A stretch of DNA of 64,000 bases, from assembly GCA_002914805.1 (NCBI GenBank), contig JXTB01000287.1:264502-328501 (forward strand), written 5' to 3'. Positions 35,233 through 46,799 of this stretch are shown here, piece by piece; position 1 is the first letter of the stretch, and each line of letters begins with the position of its first letter. Made by a program: the position numbers and the translations under genes. This DNA is from Parasponia andersonii. Its lineage: Eukaryota > Streptophyta > Magnoliopsida > Rosales > Cannabaceae. A model generated the notes under the pieces. The model was not told the origin of the DNA. It ran no database searches and saw only the letters and a program-made list of their open reading frames with translations.

Positions 35233-36854
35233 TTAAAAAATTTTAGGATTGTGATTCACTTTCCTTGAATTATTCAAAGCATGAGGAAATGGGAGAGGAT
35301 GAGGGGATTCAATCTTTTCTTCAGAGGGTATAGGTTTAACCTCTTCCTTACCTTTGGAGTTTGATTCATCATCTTTCTCACCAGGTTCAAGAATAGATTT
35401 TTCAACAATCTTACCACTACGAAGAGTCATGATTGATTTGACTTGATCCATGGGTTGGCCTCCAGAGGATCCTACATGTGAATTAAATTATCCCTTGGGG
35501 TTTTGCTATGGTTGAAAGGGAAACTTACCTTTCTCTTGTATTTGGAGAGCAGATGCAAATTTTGCAAGAGTATCTTTCAAATCCGCCATAGTTTGGGCAT
35601 ATTGAGTATTGATAGACTCTTGCTTTTTAATGAATGAATGCAATGTTTCTTCAAACTTTTTCCTAGGAGGAGGTATGTAAGGTGCATAACCTTGAGGATT
35701 TTGAAAATTTTGTTATGCATGAAATGATGGTTGTGAAGATTGTGCATGATTATCATTCCTCCAACTAAAATTTGGGTGATTTCTCCTACCGGGATTATAT
35801 GTTTGAGAATATGGATTAGAATTTGGCCTTTTGAATGTGTTTAAAACATTAACTTGCTAATGAAGACATTCCTTAAAAGAAGGCAAAGTTGGACAGTCAT
35901 TAGTTGAGTGATCATTAGGTTCACAAATATGGCACACAATTTCTTGCACAAATTTCACTTGACCACTCTTTTTCATTTCAAGTGCCTCGACTTTTCTAGC
36001 TAAGGATGCAAGTTTGGCTTGGAACTCGTGATCTTCCCTAAGGTTATACATGCCTCCACTAGATATAGAGGGTTGAGTTTTGGTAGGTGCCTCACAAGTT
36101 CCCACAGTGTCCTAATTATGTGCATTTTCAGCTAGTAAGTCTAAGTATTCAATTGCCTCATTGGGATCTTTATCTTCAAAAGTACCATTACACATCATTT
36201 CGACTATTTGCCTATCTTTAGGTGTTAATCCCTCATAAAAATGTGACACTAACTACCACGTTTCAAAACCATAGTGAGGACAAGTATTAAGTAATTCCTT
36301 ATACCTATCCCAACACTGGTAAAATGTTTCTCCTTGTTTTTGAGTGAAAGTGGTGATTTTCTTTTGAAAGAAATTGTTCGGTGAGGAGGAAAAAACGTTT
36401 TTAAAAACTGTTGTTGCATTTCATCCCAAGAACCAATGGAACCCGACCTAAGATTTTGTAGCCACGTTTTAGCTTTATCTTATAATGAAAAAGGAAAAAG
36501 CTTAAGTCTAATGGTGTTCATGCTACAATTTTGGTCATTATAAGTATTAAACACCTCTTCAAATTCCCTTAAATGTAAATATGGATTTTCTTAATCTAAA
36601 CTATGAAAAGTTGGTAAAAGTTGAATGATACCAGGCTTGAAATTGACATGAGATGCATCAGGAGCAAAAACTAAACATGAGGGTGCACCTATTCTTGTGG
36701 GATTCATGTGGTCTCTTAGTATCCGAGGTCTATCTTGGTCATTATGTACAGAATGATTATCTCCTTGGTCAATTGGATTTTCGGCCATGTTTTCAAGAGA
36801 AAATAAAGGCTTCCTAATAAGCCTACCAATTGATGAGCGTGACCAAACTTTCAT
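35233..36854 (-). pseudogene. Athila gag, broken by several stops
   Basis: Opens near the 5' LTR and shows in order NPYLHLREFEEV, KTWLQNLRSGSI, FKRKITTFTQK, ECWDRYKELL-like and HFYEGL segments of Athila gag. Then comes the zinc knuckle CHICEPNDHSTNDCP (about 35905-35950), a Pro/Asn/Gln-rich linker and MTLRSGK near the C-terminus. At least six in-frame stops are visible. Those in Gln-rich stretches (for example TAG and TAA at about 35480-35510) fit loss of CAG/CAA. Confidence 0.82.
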
Positions 36855-36970
36855 AAAAATGAAAAAAGGATATTTTTGTTTTATAACTAAGAAAGAAATG
36901 AAGAAGGAAAGAGACGAGACGAAAATTAAAAGAAAAAAAAATGAAATTATGGCTTGTAGAATAAAATTTA

Positions 36971-36993
36971 CCTCCCCGGCAACGGCGCCAAAA
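36971..36993 (-). promoter_or_regulatory. Athila primer binding site (tRNA-Asp type)
   Basis: Sense TTTTTGGCGCCGTTGCCGGG lies three bases after the LTR end. It is the well-known primer site of Athila/Tat gypsy elements. Confidence 0.9.
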
Positions 36994-36996
36994 ACT

Positions 36997-38616
36997 TGAC
37001 TGAATCAAATTAATGAAGTCTTTTCCCAAGTGCAGGAGTGTCAAAGTAATAAATTACTCGGTAAGACTGAGGTCGCTCCACAGGAAGGTTAGTGAATAAT
37101 ACAAGACCATAACACATATATTATGGGAATAAAGATGATAGAAGAAATTATGTTATAGGATGATTATGACAATATGAAAAAAAGTGACAAAAATATAACG
37201 ATATAAAGTCGCAAAATTAAACAGTTGCTAAGATTAGGGGATCCACTCTTGGGTACATCAAATAAGTATAACCTAAGATCTTTTATCACTCGATTAGAAT
37301 CCACACACAACGGAGGTTCCAATCGGAAGATTAATCATTAAAGGTTCATTATTAATTATTTATGTGATTAGATTAGTTTTCTTAATTACCTTCTTTGATA
37401 ACACCAACACTTGCAAATGTGGTCAAGCATTCATGGTGCCACCTTATGTCTACAACAAATCAAAATTCCTTCCTAGCATAACCGGTACAAAAGGAATTAA
37501 GTATTTGTTATGCTAAAGTTGACTACAGTGAATCAAAACCCACCACTTAACAAGGAGGGTATTAAGATTGATTAAGAAAATTAAATAGCATATATATAAC
37601 AATGATTAAAGGATATAAATAATGAAGTCTACCTAGAATTTAGATTATACCTATCTTTCCCCCAAGAGATTCACCTTTTCACCTTAGCAACATGCAAGAT
37701 TAAGTAAACATGATGAAGAAGAATAACAAGTATGAAAACAATATGAACATAACTATAAACATAAAACTCTTACTACTTTGAAGGCAAAGCAAGATTAAAA
37801 TATCAAGAATAACAAGAGGAGAATAAAAGAGAGTGATCTAGTTTATAAAACCAAGATGCCTCTTGAGCCTAGCTTAAGCATCTATTTATAGAAAAATTTA
37901 GAGATACAAAGTCAAATTTGTAAACTAAGGATAAGAGCAAGTTGGCAACTTGTTTTGGCAGATTCAGTCTCTCTCAAAGATGTATCTGAAACTTCATGAA
38001 TTTGGACGAGAAATGTCTTGATCAAAGAAGAAAACTTAAAGCGTTATCTCTTAGAAGTCGTATGCCACCAAAATAGCATCCATTGAAGATATATTTCTTG
38101 ATTTATAGCAAAATTGGTGAAGTTAGGTTCTGCCGAGTCAAAATCGGTTGCTGATCTTATCATGTGGAAAGATCCGATATTTTTACCCAGATTTCGGCTT
38201 CTTTTGAATTCACAAAGAACAAATCATCTAGAAAGTTTTTTTACGTGTCCATAGGATCAAGAATCACTCCATTTGAGATTGTAATGAGGTCAAAATAGGC
38301 CAAAAAATAAAGAGTGTCGGGCTAAACGTGAGTATAGTCCAATTTATAATGTTGTCCATTTGAGACCCATTTCAAAATAATCTAGGCAGATCTTGTGAAT
38401 TGGAATTAGTGAATAATTGAGTTAGAATCCAAGAGTTCAAGAATTGGATCAAAATCCCTTGTAGTTCAAAAACAAATATTTACCACAAATTAGAGGTAAT
38501 TCTTGCTTTTATGCCTATGTCTACAAAAGTGCTTTAAATTAGAGAATTTAATGAAACTCTAAGTGTATAATGATGTTCTAATCCCATAATAAATGTACAC
38601 AATTAGACGTTCATCA
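36997..38616 (-). repeat. 5' LTR of Athila element
   Basis: Sense start TGATGAACGTCTAATTG, end ...GATTCAGTCA. A TATA box lies at about 37881-37890 (TATAAATAGATGC in sense). It is flanked by the target duplication copy GTTAT at 38617-38621. Confidence 0.9.
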
Positions 38617-39162
38617 GTTATTTTATTTTAGAAGTTTGAAAATAAATATCATTTTTAATCAAGCCAAAATTCCCTCAAAAAAAGACCATTTTTAGTGATA
38701 AAAATATTTGGAAAATAATGGGATTTAAAATGTCAACCAAAAAGGAACAAAGGAAACCAATTGAAGATTTCTGGTCTTAAAATGGTCGACCACTACGGTA
38801 CGACCATTTGACCATTGGAGCTAAACATCACTATCAGACTCCATCGGCTAGTAAAATTATCGACCACTTTTCTGATAGACAGCCAGTAACAGTCGAAAAC
38901 GGCTACTTTTTGAAGACAACTTCATATCAAGCCAAGTTTGATGACTTAGAAAGAGAAAACACAAACCTACATTGATCTCCAATCAGTTTCTAAATACAAA
39001 TGCTTTCTTTTACTCAATTTTGACTTTTAAATCTATTTGACACTCAATTTTGACTTTTAAATCTATTTTAGCCATTTCTAGCGCATCATTTATGTATTGG
39101 TCCCAAATCACCTAAGCTTATCTTGTATTATTTCTTTGAGAGGTGATCCTTTGAGTGAGTGT

Positions 39163-40972
39163 TGATGGTATATTGACCTACTACTTAGGAAAATCATGCA
39201 TGCATGCAGATATGGAAAAACACATGATCATATCATGAACGCAGTGGAAAAAATAGTGGATTTAGGTTTTAAAATTCTTACATGAAAATAGTATTCATAA
39301 CCATATAACACGCATGCATCATATACAGGATCATGTATGACATAAATCAAATCTAGATACAAAACCCTAGAGATGAGATTAGGGTTTACTTCTTCTAGCA
39401 TTTTCGCGTGTTCCTCCTTGATCTCTTATTGATGGTGATCAAACCTCCAACCCTAGATCTTCTTGTCTATGCTCTTGCTCTTGGTTGACAAAGCGAGTGG
39501 CCACCAAGTCGAAACCTTCGTTGGAGAACGATCAAGAATGTCTTTTTGATCCTATAAAACACTGAGACGTGAGATGGGACTGTGAGATGGTAGGAAACTT
39601 TTTCTCTCCTCTTTTTCTCAGCCTTGGCCGATTTTTCTCCCCCTCTCCCTATGCCTTATGCGTGTGACTCCTTAGAGTTACTGTATAGTTTTTTCTCTCA
39701 TATATCTTATATATATGGGACCAAAAGCTGCTAACCCTAGTCCAATTAGGATTGGGCTTGTTCTCCAATTTGGGTTTTGGGTGTATTTTTATAAATATGT
39801 CCAACTCATGAAACTTATTTATAAAAATACCAACTTATGTGTAGAATCATTATTTTACACAGTTTCATGAAACTTATTTCACAAATACGACCAACCAATT
39901 AATGAGCTTAATTGAGCTAGACAAGGGACCTTATGGATCTAAATAATCTAAGCTCCAATAATATGATAAATACATAATAACTCTTATTATGGTATTTATA
40001 TAAATATTATTAGTAAAGGGGACACTCCACTAAAGGCCCAATACTGCACTCTTAAATTAAATGTCATGCCTTTTATAGAGATTTAATCAACTAATCTTGA
40101 TTAACCGATCCATCTAGCATATTCTATACCACATATATAATCCCTATACAATGCCGTAGTTGGATAGGTGAAATTACCGTAATACTCCTTCAACACCTAT
40201 TTACCTTTGAGTTATCATCTTTCTATCAAGGAATAATGTTGTCGATAATTTTGTTCTCAATGGCCATTTAGACAAAATTATCAACCAATTTACAAAGTGA
40301 ATACTAAGATCTTAGATTTAATTATTCCATAAATCTTAAAAGAACCTAAAGTGGCATTAATGTATAGTATCCTTAACTATTTAGTGTTCCCATCAATTCA
40401 TAAGCTATAACCTCCAATATGCCAGAGTTCACCTCTAACTTCATAAAGGTTAGTCTTTTAACAAATCAAAAGGCTATAACCCATGAAAGTAAGTCCAGTC
40501 AAACATCAAGGATTAAGATTTATATGCTAAGAGCTAGTTTGTGATAATATAAGAATTGAGTTACGGCACTCCAATTCTTTATATTATCTAGTCCAGTTTA
40601 ATACACATAACTTGTTTATATTGTATTAGTATTTCTATCAGAAGTCAGATACTTCAATAATTTGAGACACATCATTCCCGTTGAGATAAACAAACACTAC
40701 AACCTATAGTAAATAAAGTATTCCATCTTTATTTATAGATTGTAAACTACTTCATTTAGACTTAGATAAAGAAATAAGTCTCCCTATAATTAACACTTAA
40801 TCATGTTTGTTTCTTTATACACATATAAAGTCTTGGAATCTTTTTCAAATGAATAAACTATTCAATTAAGATAGTTCAATCTAGCAAATATCATAATTAC
40901 ATATAAGAGAAAGTTGTTTATACTCAAAAGGGTAAAATTGGAAATCTGCTTTTTATGGCAAAAATCCCAACA
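39163..40972 (-). mobile_element. solo LTR of the nested-copia family, antisense
   Basis: 1810 bp, exact target duplication AGTGT at 39158-39162 and 40973-40977. In minus sense it starts TGTTGGGATTTTTGCC and ends ...CCATCA, and aligns with the full LTR 17545-19344 over its length, including the TATA box (catatatcttatatatatgg at about 39699-39718) and the ggccaaggctgagaaa leader. No internal sequence is present, so recombination between its two LTRs has removed the body. Confidence 0.92.
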
Positions 40973-41524
40973 AGTGTTTACTTGTATTTTTATAAAATCA
41001 TTATCATGTATAGGTAAGGTTACCATCGGAGTCATAAACAACCTATTTATTAGTGAGATTGACGCCATTATCTAAACAATGCTTATAAGTGAGGTTGGCA
41101 CTAGAGTCTAAATAATCCGAGATTAGGCATGATAGAGTTGGAGTCAAGATTATTGTAAAGGCTAAGGTGTGCTTAAGAATAATTCACTCCGTTTATAAAA
41201 GGGTCGGTCAAGCCCACAATCTTGATTCGATAGTGGAAAGCTCAAAATAAGTTGCCGAAAGCCAGGGACGTAGGCAAACCGTTATGTTTGTCGAACCTCA
41301 TAAAAACTGAGTTTGTATTTTCTCTATCCCTACACTATTTACTTTAATGCAAACTATTTAATTGTGTGTTTGATATTTATTGTGCTTAATTGACTTGGTA
41401 TTATTGTTCATTTAGTCTCAAAGTTTCAAAATAATGGTCTATGGTTTTACATAGTTGAAAAGTTTCTTAAAAGTTTTAAAACTCAATTCACCCCCCATCT
41501 TAGGTAGTCAATCTTGGGCTAACA

Positions 41525-41845
41525 GTCTATAAGTGAAATTTTTTAAGTCATGATAAATAAATTATATATCACCTCTTAATAGTGGTAAATAAGAAATTTA
41601 CCATGGGTATAATAGTAAATATGTTATTATCTATGAGTAAAATTTATTTAAATCATGGTTAATGAAATATATACCACCTATTAATAGTGGTAAATAAGTA
41701 ATTTAATATGGGTATAATAGTAAATATGCTACCGTATATAGGTGATAAAATTTTTAAAGTCATGGTAAATAAATTATATATCACCTTTTAATGGTGATAA
41801 ATTGGTAATTTACTAGGGGTATATTGGTAAGTACAAATAAATACT
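41525..41845. repeat. ~104-bp minisatellite, right part (3 units)
   Basis: Three units, each with tcatggtaaataaattatat, tagtggtaaataag and tataatagtaaatatg words. With the two units at 10205-10427 they form one array of about five copies. Confidence 0.75.
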
Positions 41846-42119
41846 ATTGAAAAATAGGATATATTTGTTCATAAAATCAAAAATGGATATCTATTAATTC
41901 ATACCTTCAAAAGTGGGGTATTTTTGCTCAATACCCTTTGATAGGGATAGTCATAGTAGACTCACCATTACCACTTTATTTTGTTTTAAACCAAAACTTG
42001 AACCTCGACGCTTCCACATACACACTCTATGAGTCATAGACTAATTGAGCTAATTTCAGTTTGCTTAATAGTAAGCTCACATTTACTTCACTTGTGAGCT
42101 GGAACGTAAAAGTATATTA
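41846..42119. other. short host intergenic segment
   Basis: AT-rich spacer between the minisatellite and the Tat element; no gene seen. Confidence 0.5.
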
Positions 42120-42124
42120 TTGAC

Positions 42125-42773
42125 TGTTGACAGAGGTTTTGTCAACAATAAATTTAGGAAAATTGTGAGAAGTGGCTTGTGTGTGAAAAGAGTTAATTAA
42201 CTAAAGCAAACAAAGAGACCAGAATTTTATAGTGGTTCAGCCCCAAAAAAAGATGAGCCTACGTCCACTGTTTTTTACTATTTTCTAGAGAATTACAAGA
42301 ACTCAAAATTATAATGTGTTGTCCAGAAAGAAGAAGCAATAGTTTAAAAGGTTTTTTCAAAAATTCCCCCAGAAGAATCCCCCATCGAAACATTAAACTC
42401 CCTTTATATAGGTAAAGATAGCTCAATGTTTCCCAATTGTGAGAATGGGTAACTGTATAATCGGGCAATACAATTTTGAGTAATAATATAACTGGGTAAT
42501 TACTTAAATGAGATGACTGGTTAATCTTTAAAAAGAAACTTTTGTTTCCCTTTCTTTATAGGTTACCTGATTGATGAAGTTTAGTCTAGTTTCCTTTTCA
42601 TTCTGGTCGCACTTAACTCTTTCGGATGAGGTCGCACTAACTTATGTCATGGAGGTCGCACGTAACTCTTTCAGAAGAGGTCGCACTAGCTTACTCATGC
42701 GACCTGACACACACTTGGTCAACTTTTCCCTTCATGGTATTGACCAATATATAGGATTTTAGACCGTACAACA
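42125..42773 (-). repeat. 3' LTR of Tat element
   Basis: 649 bp, sense start TGTTGTACGGTC, end ...CTGTCAACA. Sense CTATATAAAGGGAG at about 42408-42421 is the TATA box. Purine-rich GAGCTGGGGGGGCAAA directly upstream in sense (about 42774-42789) is the polypurine tract. Confidence 0.9.
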
Positions 42774-43159
42774 TTTGCCCCCCCAGCTCCATTAGTTCTT
42801 TAGGACAAAATGGTGCTCCCTTCTAAAGTAAGTGCGAGCTTAAAAAATGCGACGTCATGACCTAGACTTAAGACCCTTAAAGAGTCGAAGAGTCGCCAAA
42901 TCTCAAATCTCACTTTTTTCAAGATCACGCGCTCCTTTTTCTGACATATGAAACCACGTGTCACCTTTTCTAAGAAGAATAGCAAAACTCGAGGAGACTT
43001 AATGATAGCGATGATGCCAGCTATCATCTTAAATCGAATCGTTTCAAATTTTGAAAAGATACCGATTTAATTTCGGAAAAATCAAATCCTGCGTGAACTT
43101 CGGCCTTTGGATCTGATAATTAAATACCTTGATCTACGACTGTGATTCGACAACGCTCG

Positions 43160-43176
43160 AGGTATATATATATCGA
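43160..43176 (+). promoter_or_regulatory. TATA box of the antisense gene
   Basis: ggtatatatatatcg lies upstream of a leader exon that ends at 43364 with aaag/gttagt. The leader intron (43365-43770, ending ttcttttcag) stops exactly at the ATG. Confidence 0.6.
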
Positions 43177-43770
43177 AAACTGATCCGCCTCCTCTTCAAA
43201 AAAAACCTATCGTCTGCTATTTCTCTCTAAACCCGAAGTATTCATAGAGAAATCCTTCTGGCGTCATTCTGTTTCCCAGCTCGCACAATTTTGTCATCTT
43301 CTCCGATGAAGTTATCATCACAATCCTTCGAACTTCATCTTGGTCCTTCCATCTTCAAAGAAAGGTTAGTATATATCCTTTCTCTTGTACTTTGATTTTT
43401 CCAGAACTTCTAATTTACAGATCCTAGAATAGAAAATAGGAACAAACCGTAGAACCTAAATACCAGAGGCTAAATATTCTGAACATAAACCTATCCCATA
43501 TTCAGATGGAGTGTAAAATGGAAATTTTTAGATCCCCTTTGTTGGTCTATAGATTCTTCTTTTAGATGACTGACAGAGATGAACTCATAAAAGAGTTTTT
43601 ATTTTTTTTTAACGAATTGCTTGAACGATTTTTATGAATCCATAGATCGAATAGAAAAAATTCGATGAGTAGCTTGTTGATGCAATCCTAGGATGACCCC
43701 AAAACTGCTCGCATATAGCTAAGATTCCTGATGCTCGCATAGGACTAAATCCATCCGTATTTCTTTTCAG

Positions 43771-45877
43771 ATGTCTGGTAGTGAGGATTTTAGGGAAGGG
43801 AATGCATTCTCAGGAGAATCTTCCAATATTAGTCTTAGCTCCATAAACCTCGAAGATTATCTTGAGCCAGAACTCGAAGTTGAGATAATCAGGGTCAAGC
43901 AAAGTAGTCCTCGCATAGGTGACCTACCTCAAGACCAATGGCCCCGGCATATCAGAGATGCCTTTGCATTCGCAACGGGTTACCAATATGTAGAGGGAGA
44001 CTGGTCATGTACTAACATAAGGACGAGCTGCACCACGAATAGGCTCAGCAAAATCTTGCGTAACTACAAGATCGCCATCCCCCTTCGTCTTCCCATGGAG
44101 TTCAATCGGCCACATACACCACCTCGCAGAATTGCTTAATTCTCTGAAGTAGTTCTCAAATGCAAGGTCCACCTTCCACTTCATCCTTATATAAAATCTA
44201 CCGTCGACTATTACGGAGTCGTTCCTTTTCAACTAACTCCAAACACTTATAGCTACATGGTAGGTCTGTACATACTATACCATAAATTAGGCTTAGAAAC
44301 CCCCACACCTAAAGAGTTCACTTGGTTTTACCAAGTGAAATCAAACCCGTCAGATTTCGGCTTCTTTTATGCGAGCAAGTGGTCGAACCAGGCAATAAAA
44401 ACTATCTATGGGGTTCGCAACAACATGGAAAAATGGAAATATCCTTTTTTCCACTTTGACTATGCGAATAACGGCTTCTTTCAGAATCCTGGTAGGTAGC
44501 TTTTCAATTTATCGCCTTTTTCTCTATAATCATATTTATTCTGATCACACTTGTATATCATCGCAGACAACAAGGAACGGTCCAGACTTTCCAGAGATCA
44601 GCTCGCAAGGGTGTATAGAATCAAAGACCTTCTAATTGAGGAATTCGATTGGAAAAAGCTTGGGACTTCCAAGAACTGGATCACTTGCGGATTGCTTCCA
44701 AAGGGAGCCACGTTCCCTGATCCCACTGCCTATTCGACCAGACCTTCGAGCTCGAAGAAAAAGAAGCCGAGGAAGCAGATGAAAAAGATTGCTTCGTCTT
44801 CCAAACCTAGGAAACAGAAAGCACTTGCCATCCCCATAACTTTGGAACCATCATCTCCAGAAACAACATCACCACCAGCTTCTCAACAGCAAGAAGGTAA
44901 TTATATATATATATATATATACATATTTTCATCATCATCATATTATGTCACCTCGCTTGCTGACACATCTATACAGAGATGGTTATTGGTAGCTGTGAGC
45001 ACCACCTTCCACTCTGGGGTCCATGGCAAAATCCAAGAAACCAAAGAGCACACCTCCATCTTCATTGAAAGGGAAAGAGAAGGTAGACACTTCAAAAAAA
45101 TGAAAAGTCGCCTTCGAGGATATCCCGACAAGCTCGCCTCCTCCACAGCCTCAAATTATGAGCCATCCCGAACCATCCAAGGAGACTACCACCTCTTCGA
45201 AACCAAACCAGGTGGATAAGGACGAAGAGCTCTTCGCATTCCTTAATCAATTACTGGAGAAGGCTGGTATGAGCGTAGCTTTCATTGATTACTTCACTTC
45301 CGAAGAGGGCTAGGAGAGGATGAAGCGACAATCTGCCAAGGTTGCCTTTGGTTCTACCATGAGGATGTTGACAAATGTAAGTATCTTCCTTTTTCTCTTT
45401 TCAATGCGTCTTTCTGGTATTGATGTGTTGTATTTTCAGACTGCTGCAGCTGCTGTCTTGATGCATGACCTAGTCCTCGAGTGTTTGGGAAAGGCCGAAA
45501 AAGTCGACGAGATAACTCAAGCATTCGAGGACTCGGAGAAGGCTCGCGAGGAAAAGAAAAAAGCCTTCGATTTAGAGAGGCAACAGCTGCTCGAAGGTCT
45601 GGCCAAAGAAAAGTTCGAAAAGGAGAAGCTCGATGAAAAAATTAAAAAGCTTGAAAAGACTATCTCTGAGCATCCAGACCACATGAAGGAGGTGACAACA
45701 GAGGTGGCTCACAAGGCTGTTGAAGAGTTTAAGGCTACTGAAGTCAAGGAGATCGAAGACAAAGCCAGACTTCGACTTTTCCATCCTCGGTGAAGACGTG
45801 GTCGAGCTTGTCCATAGTTGGAGGGAAGATGAAGCTACCAAGACTAGAGATGGTAGAGCGAGCATGCCTGCACAATA
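43771..45877 (+). pseudogene. Tat antisense gene (putative gypsy-type transposon/Transposase_28-like), spliced, broken
   Basis: Opposite to gag-pol. Exons 43771-44491, 44567-44896, 45000-45376 and 45440-~45877 join in frame at GT-AG borders. The N-terminal half contains VHLPLHPYIKSTVDYYGVVP, GLYILYHKLGLETPTPKEF and FGFFYASKW, the pattern of the plant Transposase_28 family found in retrotransposon antisense frames. A Lys/Ser/Pro-rich linker (likely nuclear) and a Glu/Lys-rich coiled coil (DSEKAREEKKKAFDLERQ) follow. Stops at 44137 (TAA), 45101 (TGA) and 45311 (TAG) and a one-base shift near 45770 inactivate it. The function of these antisense proteins is unknown. Confidence 0.75.
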
Positions 45878-46562
45878 ATAATGTTTTATTTTTTTTATTT
45901 TTTTTAAACTTCAGAACAATACGGGCTTGGTCCACTCTTATTTGTATTTCTTTGCTTGCATATAGGTGCAAGATTTTATCAATGAATGAATGCTTTCCTT
46001 ATTAGACGTTTATTTTTGCAAAACAATCAACACACTAAGTCGTAATATAGGAGATAATTAATTTAACCAAGTAGTCAATCACTAAGTCATAGATCGGTAT
46101 GCTATTACGATTTGAATCCAACACACTTAAAATGGTTGTATAAGGATAGGTTAGGTCGCTTAAGAAAATAGCAAGTATGAGTGATGCAAACTCAATACTG
46201 TTTTTCAAAAGTTCCATGGCAAAATGTAAATATAGCAATATATCACATCAAACAATGAACGTTTTGCTTAGTTACTTTGTTGTTCGAGGAGAGAAATTGC
46301 GTAATACAACATGCTAAGGCATGAAGCGAGGAGAAAATCCTAAGATTTTAAGGAATTTTAGATATTTCAACGATTGAAAATTCTGACCCCAAATATTTCG
46401 ACGATCTAAATTTTCTACCCCTCTAAATGGACGTTTTGCATAGTCCCTTAGGAAGCAAGTAGGAGATAATATTCTGATTCCACTGCCCCCCGAGTCTTAT
46501 GGTGTTCAAAGACTGCCATAAAACTATAAAAAGTACCAAATCGACTGATCGATGAGGAGACA

Positions 46563-46757
46563 CCCTTATTGATGATGACGAATGACGACCAACGAATGAA
46601 GATTACGAATGACGATTAACGAATGACAATCAACGAATAACAATAATGAATGACGATTAATGAATGATGATTAACGAATGACGATCAATGAATGACGATT
46701 ACGAATGACGATCAACGAATGACGATTACGAATGACAATTAACGAATGATGAATAAG
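46563..46757. repeat. 15-bp tandem repeat in Tat element
   Basis: About a dozen variants of cgaatgacgattaa in tandem, between the antisense gene and integrase. Tat elements are known for tandem repeats in this region. Confidence 0.88.
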
Positions 46758-46799
46758 TAGATCTTTATTGATGAATGATGAAAAGATGAAGATATACAT

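Larger units (their letters stand above)
26846..38616 (-). mobile_element. Athila-type Ty3/gypsy retrotransposon with extra genes
   Basis: 11.77 kb, target duplication GTTAT at 26841-26845 and 38617-38621. In sense (minus) direction: 5' LTR (36997-38616), tRNA-Asp-type primer site, gag, protease, reverse transcriptase, RNase H, integrase, then about 3 kb of cargo with a cysteine-rich frame and a LOG-like gene, then the 3' LTR (26846-~28502). LTRs are about 1.62-1.66 kb and closely similar, so the insertion is fairly recent compared with the host LTR. Coding frames carry many stops. Athila elements often have an extra frame after integrase; here that place is taken by the cargo genes. Confidence 0.9.
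10428..41524 (+). mobile_element. outer SIRE-like copia retrotransposon hosting all nested elements, ~31 kb span
   Basis: Starts TGTTGAGAAATTAAGG and ends ...TTGGGCTAACA. The 5-bp flanks are ATCTA (10423-10427) and GTCTA (41525-41529), a target duplication with one change. Removing the element rejoins a minisatellite in register. The 5' LTR (10428-20101) and 3' LTR (24172-41524) each match the other but are split by younger insertions. Their own sequence adds up to about 1.0 kb and 1.4 kb. The internal part (20102-24171) has a gag resembling SIRE/Maximus copia elements and a heavily deleted pol. It is the oldest layer of the stack. Confidence 0.85.
24172..41524 (+). repeat. 3' LTR of outer copia, split by three insertions
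   Basis: Own sequence: 24172-24305, 26662-26845, 38622-39162 and 40978-41524, about 1.4 kb. The first bases read TATTGAG where the 5' LTR has TGTTGAG. It is interrupted by a MULE remnant, the Athila element and an antisense solo LTR. Confidence 0.82.
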
